Shown piece after piece: positions 57,936 to 64,000 of a stretch of DNA of 64,000 nucleotides (positions are counted from its first letter, which is position 1; the number at the start of each line of letters is the position of its first letter). Position numbers and translations under genes: made by a program. The stretch comes from Actinomadura viridilutea. Lineage in GTDB: Bacteria > Actinomycetota > Actinomycetes > Streptosporangiales > Streptosporangiaceae. The stretch covers positions 62,001 to 126,000 of the forward strand of contig PVNI01000010.1 in the NCBI GenBank assembly GCA_003001795.1, written 5' to 3'. The notes under the pieces were generated by a model, which ran no database searches, was not told the origin of the DNA, and was given only the letters and a program-made list of their open reading frames with translations.

Positions 57936-58661
57936 GTGCACGTACCGGACGGGTTCATCGACGCCCCGGTCTCCGTCGCGGCCGGAGCGGTGGCGGTCGT
58001 GGGAGTGGCGGTCTCGCTGCGCGGCGCCCGCCGCGAGCTGGACGACCGCACCGCGCCGCTGGCCGGGCTGACGGCGGCGTTCGTGTTCGCCGCGCAGATG
58101 CTCAACTTCCCGGTCGCCGCGGGCACCAGCGGGCACCTGCTCGGCGGGGCGCTGGCGGCGATCCTCGCCGGGCCGTACACGGCCGTGCTCTGCATGGCGG
58201 TGGTGCTCGGCCTGCAGGCGCTGTTGTTCGCCGACGGCGGCCTCAGCGCGCTCGGCGTCAACATCACGATCATGGGCCTGGTCACGGTCGCCGTCGGGTA
58301 CGGGGTCTTCCGGCTGCTGCTGCGCGTCCTGCCCGCCGCCCGTCCGGCGGTGACCGGCGCCGCGTTCGCGGCCGCGCTGGCGTCGGTGCCCGCCTCGGCC
58401 GCGGCGTTCACGCTGATCTACGCCCTGGGCGGCACCACCGAGGTGCCGCTGGGCTCGGTCGCGGCCGCCATGATCGGCGTGCACGTGCTCATCGGCGTCG
58501 GCGAGGCGCTGATCACCTCGCTGACCGTGTCCAGCGTCCTGGCCGTCCGGCCCGACCTGGTGTACGGGGCGCGCGGGCTGATCAAGCGGCCCGAGCTGCG
58601 CACGCGCACCGTGTCCGGGAGCGGCGGGGCGGCCGGCGAACCGTCCGGCGCCGGCGCGTGA
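57936..58661 (+). CDS. cbiM: ECF-type nickel/cobalt transporter, substrate-binding membrane subunit CbiM/NikM
   Basis: A 241-residue S-component with about seven membrane helices. The N-terminus is (M)HVPDGFIDAPVSVAAG. In NikM/CbiM structures the start Met is followed by His2, which binds the metal, so I placed the start at the GTG at 57936 (V-H-V-P-D-G-F) rather than the GTG three codons earlier. Further ligands are expected in FPVAAGTSGHLLGGAL. The gene opens a cbiMNQO operon. Nickel and cobalt family members cannot be told apart by sequence alone; the Nur-like box upstream favours nickel. Confidence 0.93.
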   Translation: MHVPDGFIDAPVSVAAGAVAVVGVAVSLRGARRELDDRTAPLAGLTAAFVFAAQMLNFPVAAGTSGHLLGGALAAILAGPYTAVLCMAVVLGLQALLFADGGLSALGVNITIMGLVTVAVGYGVFRLLLRVLPAARPAVTGAAFAAALASVPASAAAFTLIYALGGTTEVPLGSVAAAMIGVHVLIGVGEALITSLTVSSVLAVRPDLVYGARGLIKRPELRTRTVSGSGGAAGEPSGAGA

Positions 58662-58672
58662 GAGGGGGGAAC

Positions 58673-58996
58673 ATGAGCACCAAGCGGTTCTTCATCGTGG
58701 CCCTGCTGGTGTCGCTGGTGCTGGCCGGCGGCGTCAGCTACTACGCCAGCAGCATGCCCGACGGGCTGGAGAAGGTCGCCGCGGACAAGGGCTTCGACGC
58801 CGGGGAGAAGGAGCACGCCCTGGCGGACTCGCCGCTGGGCGACTACGGCGTCAAGGGCGTGGAGAACGACCGGCTGTCGGGCGGGCTGGCCGGAGTGATC
58901 GGCGTCGGCGCGGTGCTCCTGGTGTCCGGCGGGCTGTTCTGGGCGGTCCGGCGGCGCGGCGTCCGTATGGACTTGCGTACGGACCCGGACGCCTAG
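58673..58996 (+). CDS. cbiN: ECF transporter accessory membrane subunit CbiN
   Basis: A 107-residue protein with two membrane helices (FFIVALLVSLVLAGGVSYYA at 6-25 and GLAGVIGVGAVLLVSGGLFW near 72-91). Between them is the PDGLEKVAADKGF motif of the PDGLE/CbiN family. CbiN helps CbiM load metal. The ATG follows AGGGGGGAAC. It ends exactly where cbiQ begins. Confidence 0.93.
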   Translation: MSTKRFFIVALLVSLVLAGGVSYYASSMPDGLEKVAADKGFDAGEKEHALADSPLGDYGVKGVENDRLSGGLAGVIGVGAVLLVSGGLFWAVRRRGVRMDLRTDPDA

Positions 58997-59758
58997 ATGG
59001 GCGCCGGGCACGCGCACCGCCTCTACCTGCCCGGACGCTCGCCCGTGCACCGGCTGCCGCCGCAGTGCAAGCTCGTGGCGGTGCTGGTGTTCGTGCTGGC
59101 CGTGGTGGCCACGCCGCGCGAGCGGATCTGGGCGTTCGCCGCCTACGCGCTGCTGCTGGCGGCGGTCGCCGCGGTGGCGCGGGTGCCGTACCGGCTGGTG
59201 CTGCGCCGGACCGCGATCGAGCTGCCGTTCGTGGCGTTCGCCCTGCTCATGCCGTTCGTGGCGACCGGGGAGCGGGTCCACTGGCTCGGGCTCTCGCTGA
59301 GCGAGGCCGGGCTGTGGGGGGCCTGGAACATCCTCGCCAAGGGCACCCTCGGCGTGGTCGCGTCGATCCTGCTGGCGGCCACCACCGAGCCCCGCCTGCT
59401 GCTGCTCGGAGTGGAACGGCTGCGCATGCCGGCGCTCATCGTGCAGATCGCCGCGTTCATGCTGCGCTACGCCGACGTGGTCGCCGAGGAGATGCGCCGG
59501 ATGCGGATCGCGCGGGCGTCCCGCGGCTTCGAGGCGCGCGACCTGCGGGACGCGCGCGTGCTGGCCCGGTCGCTGGGCGCGCTGTTCCTGCGGTCCTACG
59601 AGCGCGGCGAACGCGTCCACCTGGCCATGGTCAGCCGGGGCTACGAGGGGCGCATGCCGGTGCTGCGGGACGTCGGCGCCACCGCCGCCCATTGGACGGC
59701 CGCCGCCGCGCTGCCGGCCGCCGCCTTGATCGCCGCGGTCGCGTGGAGCGTTTCATGA
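58997..59758 (+). CDS. cbiQ: ECF transporter T-component CbiQ
   Basis: A 253-residue transmembrane energy-coupling protein. After hydrophobic helices (LVAVLVFVLAVVAT and others), the two cytoplasmic coupling motifs are AxRG-like: RIARASRGFEARDLRD and HLAMVSRGYEGRMPVL. These motifs grip the ATPase CbiO. There is no gap from cbiN, and its stop overlaps an ATG at 59755 of the cbiO frame. The length is normal for CbiQ/NikQ. Confidence 0.94.
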   Translation: MGAGHAHRLYLPGRSPVHRLPPQCKLVAVLVFVLAVVATPRERIWAFAAYALLLAAVAAVARVPYRLVLRRTAIELPFVAFALLMPFVATGERVHWLGLSLSEAGLWGAWNILAKGTLGVVASILLAATTEPRLLLLGVERLRMPALIVQIAAFMLRYADVVAEEMRRMRIARASRGFEARDLRDARVLARSLGALFLRSYERGERVHLAMVSRGYEGRMPVLRDVGATAAHWTAAAALPAAALIAAVAWSVS

Positions 59759-59772
59759 ACTCGGAGGGATCC

Positions 59773-60585
59773 ATGACCGCCCCGAACCGGCCGACGACGG
59801 CCCCCGCATCTGCCGCGGAGGAGGACGGCGGAGCGCCCCCGTCCCTTGAGGTGCGCGGCCTCGCCTACGCCTACCCCGACGGCACTCAGGCCCTCTACGG
59901 CGTGGACGTCACCATCCGGCGCGGCGAGCGGGTGGCGCTGCTCGGCCCCAACGGCGCGGGCAAGACCACGCTCGTCCTGCACCTCAACGGGATCCTGCAC
60001 GGCGGCGCGGGCACGGTGCGCGTCGCGGGCCTGGAGGTGGATCCCGCGGACAAGCGGACGCTGCGGGAGATCCGCCGCCGGGTCGGCATCGTCTTCCAGG
60101 ACCCCGACGACCAGCTGTTCATGCCGACCGTCCGCGAGGACGTGGCGTTCGGCCCCGCCGCCATGGGCCTGCGCGGCGCCGAGCTGGACCGGCGCGTCCG
60201 GGACGCGCTGGAGCGGGTCGGCATGCTGGAGGCGGCCGACCGCCCCCCGCAGCACCTGTCGTTCGGGCAGCGCCGCCGGGTGGCGGTGGCGACTGTCCTG
60301 GCCATGGAGCCGGAGATCCTTGTGCTGGACGAGCCCTCGTCCAACCTGGACCCGGCCAGCCGCCGCGAGCTGGCCGAGATCCTGCGGTCGCTGGACGTGA
60401 CGGTGCTGATGGTCACGCACGACCTGCCGTACGCGGCCGAGCTGTGCCCCCGCTCGCTGATCCTGTCCGGCGGGGTGATCGCGGCGGACGCGCCGACGCT
60501 CGACCTGCTGTCCGACGCCGACCTGCTGGCGGCCCACCGCCTGGAGCTGCCGTTCGGCTTCGATCCCGCGGCCATCCCGCGCTGA
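59773..60585 (+). CDS. cbiO: ECF transporter ATPase CbiO
   Basis: A 270-residue ABC ATPase. Walker A is LLGPNGAGKTTLVLHLNG, the Q-loop VFQDPDDQLFMPTVREDVAF is the ECF-type Q-loop, the signature is LSFGQRRRVAVATVLAMEP, Walker B is LVLDEPSSNLDPASR, and the His switch is VTHDLP. LSFGQ replaces the common LSGGQ, as often seen in CbiO. The ATG at 59773 follows GGAGGG; an earlier ATG at 59755 overlaps the cbiQ stop. It energises nickel/cobalt uptake. Confidence 0.95.
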   Translation: MTAPNRPTTAPASAAEEDGGAPPSLEVRGLAYAYPDGTQALYGVDVTIRRGERVALLGPNGAGKTTLVLHLNGILHGGAGTVRVAGLEVDPADKRTLREIRRRVGIVFQDPDDQLFMPTVREDVAFGPAAMGLRGAELDRRVRDALERVGMLEAADRPPQHLSFGQRRRVAVATVLAMEPEILVLDEPSSNLDPASRRELAEILRSLDVTVLMVTHDLPYAAELCPRSLILSGGVIAADAPTLDLLSDADLLAAHRLELPFGFDPAAIPR

Positions 60586-60722
60586 CCCGCCCTCCGATCC
60601 GCCGCCCGCAGCCCCTGACGGCGGCGCGACCGCGGCGCCCGCTGCCATCCAGCAACATCCCCATCCGTCGCCCCTCTCGGGCTGCGCCGGCGGGCCGTGA
60701 CGGTCTTTCCGCGTGTTTCCGC

Positions 60723-60750
60723 TTGCACGGACGGCGACGCGTCGTAGACT
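60723..60750 (+). promoter_or_regulatory. Promoter of the CooC-like ATPase gene
   Basis: TTGCAC (60723-60728), a 16-nt spacer and TAGACT (60745-60750) form a good vegetative-type -35/-10 pair. A start is expected near 60757, just ahead of the Zur-like box. This separates the ATPase from the cbiMNQO operon. Confidence 0.6.
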
Positions 60751-60762
60751 CGGCGTCATCTG

Positions 60763-60785
60763 GAAGTGGCAACCGTTTTCATTTC
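60763..60785. promoter_or_regulatory. Zur-like palindrome over the transcription start of the ATPase gene
   Basis: The 23-bp element has 8 of 11 symmetric pairs. Its centre TGGCAACCGTTTTCA (60767-60781) resembles the actinobacterial Zur box core (TGAAAATGATTTTCA; 11 of 15 positions on the reverse strand by eye). It lies immediately downstream of the promoter, a repressor position. Zur represses zinc-sparing and zinc-uptake genes when zinc is sufficient. Confidence 0.5.
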
Positions 60786-60801
60786 GTATTCGGGGGTAGT
60801 C

Positions 60802-61743
60802 GTGAAGGTAGCCTTCGTCGGCAAGGGCGGCAGCGGCAAGACCACCCTGTCCTCGCTGTTCGCGCGGTTCGTGGCCGAGCGGGGACTGCCGGTGGTGGCG
60901 ATCGACGCCGACATCAACCAGCACCTCGGCGCGGCGCTGGGCCTCGACGAGGGCCGGGCCGCCAAGCTCCCCGCGCTGGGCGACCACCTGCCGCAGATCA
61001 AGGAGTACCTGCGGGGGGACAACCCCCGGATCTCCTCGGCGGCCGCGATGGTCAAGACCACGCCGCCCGGCGCCGGCTCGCGGCTGCTGCGGCTGCGCGG
61101 CGACGACCCGGTCCACGCGCTGGCCGAAGACGTCGACGGCGTCGCGCTGCTGGTCACCGGCGCGTTCACCGAGGACGATCTCGGGGTGGCGTGCTACCAC
61201 TCCAAGACCGGCGCGGTCGAGCTCTACCTCAACCACCTGGTCGACGGGCCGGGCGAGTATGCGGTCGTCGACATGACCGCGGGCGCGGACGCCTTCGCCT
61301 CCGGGCTGTTCACCCGGTTCGACCTGACGTTCCTGGTCGCCGAGCCCACCCGCAAGGGCGTGAGCGTCTACCGCCAGTACCGCGACTACGCCCGCGACCA
61401 CGACGTCGCCATCGCCGTCGTCGGCAACAAGGTGCAGGGCGAGGACGACGTGGCGTACCTGCGCGAGCACGTCGGCGACGACCTGCTGACGTGGATCGGC
61501 CAGTCGGCCGCCGTGCGGGCGCTGGAGCAGGGGCGCCACGGCGTGCCGCTGGAGGTCGACAACGAGCGGGCCCTCGCCCGCATGCTCGCCGCCGTGGACG
61601 CCTGCCGCAAGGACTGGGACAGGTACCAGCGCCAGGCCGTCGAGTTCCACGTCAAGAACGCGCGCAGCTGGGCCAACCGCGCCGTCGGCGAGGACCTGGA
61701 GGCCCAGATCGACCCCGCCTTCCGCCTGCCCGCCGCGCTCTAG
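60802..61743 (+). CDS. CooC/MinD-like P-loop ATPase, possible metallochaperone ATPase
   Basis: A 313-residue SIMIBI-class ATPase. The deviant Walker A is VAFVGKGGSGKTTLSSLFA (residues 3-21), switch I/II regions are VVAIDADINQHLGAALGLDE and AVVDMTAGADAFASGLF, and a base-recognition-like VVGNKVQGEDDVAYL follows. It is closest in feel to the CooC/COG3640 group, which helps insert nickel into CO dehydrogenase. The conserved ACYHSKTGAVELYLNHL segment has a Cys-x-His that could bind metal. No CODH gene is present. The GTG at 60802 follows CGGGGG. The adjacent nickel/cobalt importer and the Zur-like box suggest metal traffic, as inference. Confidence 0.82.
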   Translation: MKVAFVGKGGSGKTTLSSLFARFVAERGLPVVAIDADINQHLGAALGLDEGRAAKLPALGDHLPQIKEYLRGDNPRISSAAAMVKTTPPGAGSRLLRLRGDDPVHALAEDVDGVALLVTGAFTEDDLGVACYHSKTGAVELYLNHLVDGPGEYAVVDMTAGADAFASGLFTRFDLTFLVAEPTRKGVSVYRQYRDYARDHDVAIAVVGNKVQGEDDVAYLREHVGDDLLTWIGQSAAVRALEQGRHGVPLEVDNERALARMLAAVDACRKDWDRYQRQAVEFHVKNARSWANRAVGEDLEAQIDPAFRLPAAL

Positions 61744-61823
61744 CGGACGGCCCCGCAGGGGGCGCCCGCCTCGGCCGGGGGGCGGAGTCCGGCGTGCCGC
61801 GCGGGCCTGCGAGAATGCCCCAC

Positions 61824-62300
61824 ATGCGCGTGTTTCTCGGATGCGACCACGCCGGCTTCGAGCTGAAGGAGCACCTGGTCGCCTGGCTGTCGGCCAACGG
61901 TCACGAACCCGTCGACTGCGGGGCGTTCGTCTACGACGCCCTCGACGACTATCCGCCGTTCGTGCTGAGAGCCGCCGAGCGCACCGCGGCCGAGCCGGGG
62001 ACGCTGGGCATCGTCATCGGCGGCTCCGGCAACGGCGAGGCGATGGCCGCCAACAAGGTCAAGGGGGTGCGGGCGGCCCTGGTGTGGAACGACGACACCG
62101 CCCGGCTCGCCCGCGAGCACAACGACGCCAACGTGATCAGCATCGGCGCCCGCCAGCACGACCTGGACACCGCCACCCGGTTCGTCCGCCTGTTCCTGGA
62201 AACGCCGTACTCGCAGGAGGAGCGGCACACCCGGCGGATCCGGATGCTGGGCGACTACGAGCAGACCGGCGAGCTGCCGCCGCTCCCCGAGAAGGACTGA
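61824..62300 (+). CDS. rpiB: Ribose-5-phosphate isomerase B
   Basis: A 158-residue RpiB that interconverts ribose 5-phosphate and ribulose 5-phosphate in the pentose phosphate pathway. Motifs are MRVFLGCDHAGFELKEHLVA, GIVIGGSGNGEAMAANKVKG (anion hole and phosphate loop; the mycobacterial-type Glu after the GNG) and REHNDANVISIGARQ. The ATG at 61824 lies 7 nt after GAGAAT, a -10-like sequence, suggesting a leaderless transcript. An ATG at 61815 would add three residues. Confidence 0.95.
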   Translation: MRVFLGCDHAGFELKEHLVAWLSANGHEPVDCGAFVYDALDDYPPFVLRAAERTAAEPGTLGIVIGGSGNGEAMAANKVKGVRAALVWNDDTARLAREHNDANVISIGARQHDLDTATRFVRLFLETPYSQEERHTRRIRMLGDYEQTGELPPLPEKD

Positions 62301-62389
62301 GCCCGCTCACCCCCCGGCGCGGGGGCGGCTCGCCGCCGTGCCGTCCCCTGCCTCGTCGGTGCCTCGTCCCGCCGCCGGCGGCGGGACGG

Positions 62390-62605
62390 TCACTGGAAGC
62401 GCCGCGCGCCGCCGCGTTTGCCCTGGCGGCGGCGTTCGTTCCGGGACGATCGGGAGCGCTTGGAGGCGTCCGCGGGCTCGGCGGCGCCTTTCGGCGCGGA
62501 TCCCGATCCCGTGGCGGGCGGGTCCTCCTCGTCCGGAACGGCGCGGGAGACGTCCCGCGCCCGCATCGCCGCGTCCAGCGTGATCCGCATGCTGAGCCGG
62601 GCCAC
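62390..62605 (-). CDS. Small basic protein, unknown function
   Basis: A 71-residue protein beginning (V)ARLSMRITLDAAMRARDVSR and ending in a very basic tail, SRNERRRQGKRGGARRFQ. A strong CCAGGAGG lies 5 nt before the GTG at 62605. The middle is Pro/Glu/Ala-rich. The head looks like a short amphipathic helix, and the tail could bind nucleic acid. It is convergent with rpiB. I recognise no characterised family. Confidence 0.6.
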   Translation of the reverse strand: MARLSMRITLDAAMRARDVSRAVPDEEDPPATGSGSAPKGAAEPADASKRSRSSRNERRRQGKRGGARRFQ

Positions 62606-62779
62606 GTCCACCTCCTGGCGAGTGCGGTGGGCGCCGTCGCACCCATCGGCCGGGGCCCGGCGGCGCCTCCGGCCCGTACCGTCACAGAGCGTCACACGTC
62701 GGCGCGCCGGGCTGTCAAGACCGCGTATGGACCGTTATAACAGGTCGTCCCTGGCGCGGATGCCCGTCGGGAACGCCCG

Positions 62780-63916
62780 ATGCCCGATACAGTGCCGGAG
62801 ATGCTGCAACGTCTGGTCCACCTGCTTCCGCCGGGAGTCCGCGCCTTCCTGCGGCGGATTCCGCTGCTCGTGCGGATCTACGGGTGGCTTCGGCGAGGGA
62901 AGGCCATCCGTGAACGCTATGTGTTCACCGGCCTGACCGTCGTGGCGATCGTGCTCGGCATGGCGGCCACCGAGTCGCGGGCCTGGGCGCCGCCCGCCGC
63001 GCTGGTGCTCACCGTGGTCGGCGGCGGCCTGCTGCTGAAGGTGCGCACCCTGGTCGCGCTGCTGGTGGTGGTCGTCGCGATGACCGCCTACAACGCCGCG
63101 GACGACCCGGCCGAGGTCGGCCCCGGCACGATCGCCACCCTCCTGATCACGGCGGTGCTGGCGCTCACCCTGGCCCGCACCCGCCAGCAGCTCGGCGTGC
63201 AGGGGCTGCGCGGCGACTCGATGCTGCTCGAGCTGCGCGACCGGCTGCGCCGCCAGGGCGAGCTGCCGGAGCTGCCCGAGGGCTGGGACGCCCAGGTGGT
63301 GATGCTCCAGGCGGGCGGCTCGTCCTTCGGCGGGGACTTCGTGGTCTCGGCGCGCACCGGCGACATCCTGGAGGTGGCGCTGGTGGACGTGTCGGGCAAG
63401 GGCACCGACGCGGGCACCCGGGCGCTGATGCTGTCCGGCGCGTTCGGAGGGCTGCTTGGATCGGTCCAGCCGGACCGGTTCCTGCCCGCGTGCAACGACT
63501 ACCTGCACCGCCAGCGCTGGGACGAAGGGTTCGTCACGGCCGTCCACCTCCAGGTCGACCTGGCCACCGGCGAGTACACCGTCGAGTCGGCCGGGCATCC
63601 CCCCGCCGTGCAGTTCGACGCCGGCACCGGCACCTGGCAGGTCAGCTCGGCCAAGGGCGTGGTGCTCGGCGTCGTCCCGGACCTGCGCTGCGAGCCCGAA
63701 CGGGGGACGCTGCGCCCCGGGGACGCGCTGCTGCTCTACACCGACGGCCTGGTCGAGTCGCCCGGCCGCGACCTGGACGCGGGCATCGACCGGCTCCTGG
63801 GCGAGGCCGAGCGGCTGGTCCCGCAGGGCTTCCGCAAGGGGGCCAAGGAACTGGTGCAGACGATGGCCGCCGCGCGGGACGACGACTGCGCCCTCGTCCT
63901 CATCTGGCGCACCTGA
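62780..63916 (+). CDS. Membrane-anchored PP2C/SpoIIE-type serine phosphatase
   Basis: A 378-residue protein. Residues 47-125 hold about three membrane helices (VVAIVLGMAA, AALVLTVVGGGLLL, LLVVVVAMTAY). From about 165 it is a SpoIIE/RsbU phosphatase domain: GGDFVVSARTGDILEVALVD, VSGKGTDAGTRALMLSGAFG, DEGFVTAVHLQVDLATGEYT, SAGHPPAVQFDAGTGTW, LLLYTDGLVESPGRDL and DDDCALVLIW with metal-binding Asp residues. Such proteins dephosphorylate anti-anti-sigma factors, and the signal is probably sensed in the membrane part. The ATG at 62780 was chosen; an ATG at 62801 is possible. Confidence 0.93.
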   Translation: MPDTVPEMLQRLVHLLPPGVRAFLRRIPLLVRIYGWLRRGKAIRERYVFTGLTVVAIVLGMAATESRAWAPPAALVLTVVGGGLLLKVRTLVALLVVVVAMTAYNAADDPAEVGPGTIATLLITAVLALTLARTRQQLGVQGLRGDSMLLELRDRLRRQGELPELPEGWDAQVVMLQAGGSSFGGDFVVSARTGDILEVALVDVSGKGTDAGTRALMLSGAFGGLLGSVQPDRFLPACNDYLHRQRWDEGFVTAVHLQVDLATGEYTVESAGHPPAVQFDAGTGTWQVSSAKGVVLGVVPDLRCEPERGTLRPGDALLLYTDGLVESPGRDLDAGIDRLLGEAERLVPQGFRKGAKELVQTMAAARDDDCALVLIWRT

Positions 63917-63930
63917 TCTGGCGCACCTGA
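63902..63930 (+). repeat. 14-bp tandem duplication across the phosphatase stop codon
   Basis: ATCTGGCGCACCTG is repeated directly (63902-63915 and 63916-63929), each copy followed by A. The first copy encodes the C-terminal IWRT and stop. The second lies outside the gene, so the protein is not altered. It is a clean slippage scar. Confidence 0.85.
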
Positions 63931-64000
63931 CGGTCCTCTGCCCTGCGCCCGCCTCTGCCCTGCGTCCCCGCCCGACAGGGGCCGGGCCGCGCCGCCGAGC

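Overview
The window is very GC-rich, densely coded, single-contig actinomycete DNA. Several genes point to a mycothiol- and F420-using filamentous actinobacterium: an F420-type LLM oxidoreductase, a mycothiol-dependent nitroreductase (Rv2466c) homologue, DUF397 plus Scr1-type regulator genes, a dynamin-pair plus ssb cluster, GlbO and EttA. A Streptosporangiales genus such as Actinomadura or Thermomonospora would fit, but that placement is inference. I see no prophage, insertion sequence, CRISPR array, tRNA or rRNA.

Layout. 1-6.8 kb holds the start of a NarL-type response regulator and its sensor kinase, a maleylpyruvate-isomerase-like protein, a methyltransferase, an LLM oxidoreductase behind a perfect KstR-type palindrome, and an XRE/DUF397 pair with a divergent anti-sigma-type ATPase. 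6.9-22.4 kb is a single cobalamin operon behind a B12 riboswitch: chelatase-like AAA/VWA protein, cobO, cobB, GNAT-cobI fusion, cobM, cbiD, cobL, cbiG-cobJ fusion, ferredoxin, cobH, cbiX, cobC-like gene and bluB-cobT fusion. Most junctions are ATGA or GTGA overlaps. The corrin genes are mainly of the early-cobalt type (CbiX, CbiD, CbiG). CobN, CobG, CobK, CobQ, CobD, CobP and CobS are not in the window.

22.5-28.3 kb contains cysG, preceded by a possible leader ORF, then two dynamin-like GTPases and an SSB whose Shine-Dalgarno lies inside a 15-bp stem. 29-33.2 kb contains a membrane diguanylate cyclase, ettA, and a 1-kb gene graveyard with two tandem GNAT remnants. 33.2-46.9 kb is housekeeping and accessory material: thioesterase, S37 peptidase, GlbO, MscS channel, TPR regulator, GNAT, methyltransferase, prolyl oligopeptidase, a lysine-rich secreted protein, an HNH endonuclease coupled to a 35-codon ORF, and a zinc-ribbon protein. 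47.4-57.7 kb contains ilvD, a NERD protein, an amidase, malQ, pepN and the nitroreductase homologue.

57.8-62.3 kb is a metal-handling block. A cbiMNQO-type ECF importer sits behind a sequence matching the nickel-responsive Nur box. It is followed by a CooC/MinD-like ATPase whose promoter carries a Zur-like palindrome, and then by rpiB. The window ends with a small basic protein and a membrane SpoIIE-type phosphatase.

The most useful leads are the two metal-regulator-like boxes flanking the importer and the ATPase, the occluded ssb ribosome-binding site, the GNAT-CobI fusion, the bluB-cobT fusion with a perfect internal translation start, and the KstR-type operator in front of the LLM oxidoreductase.
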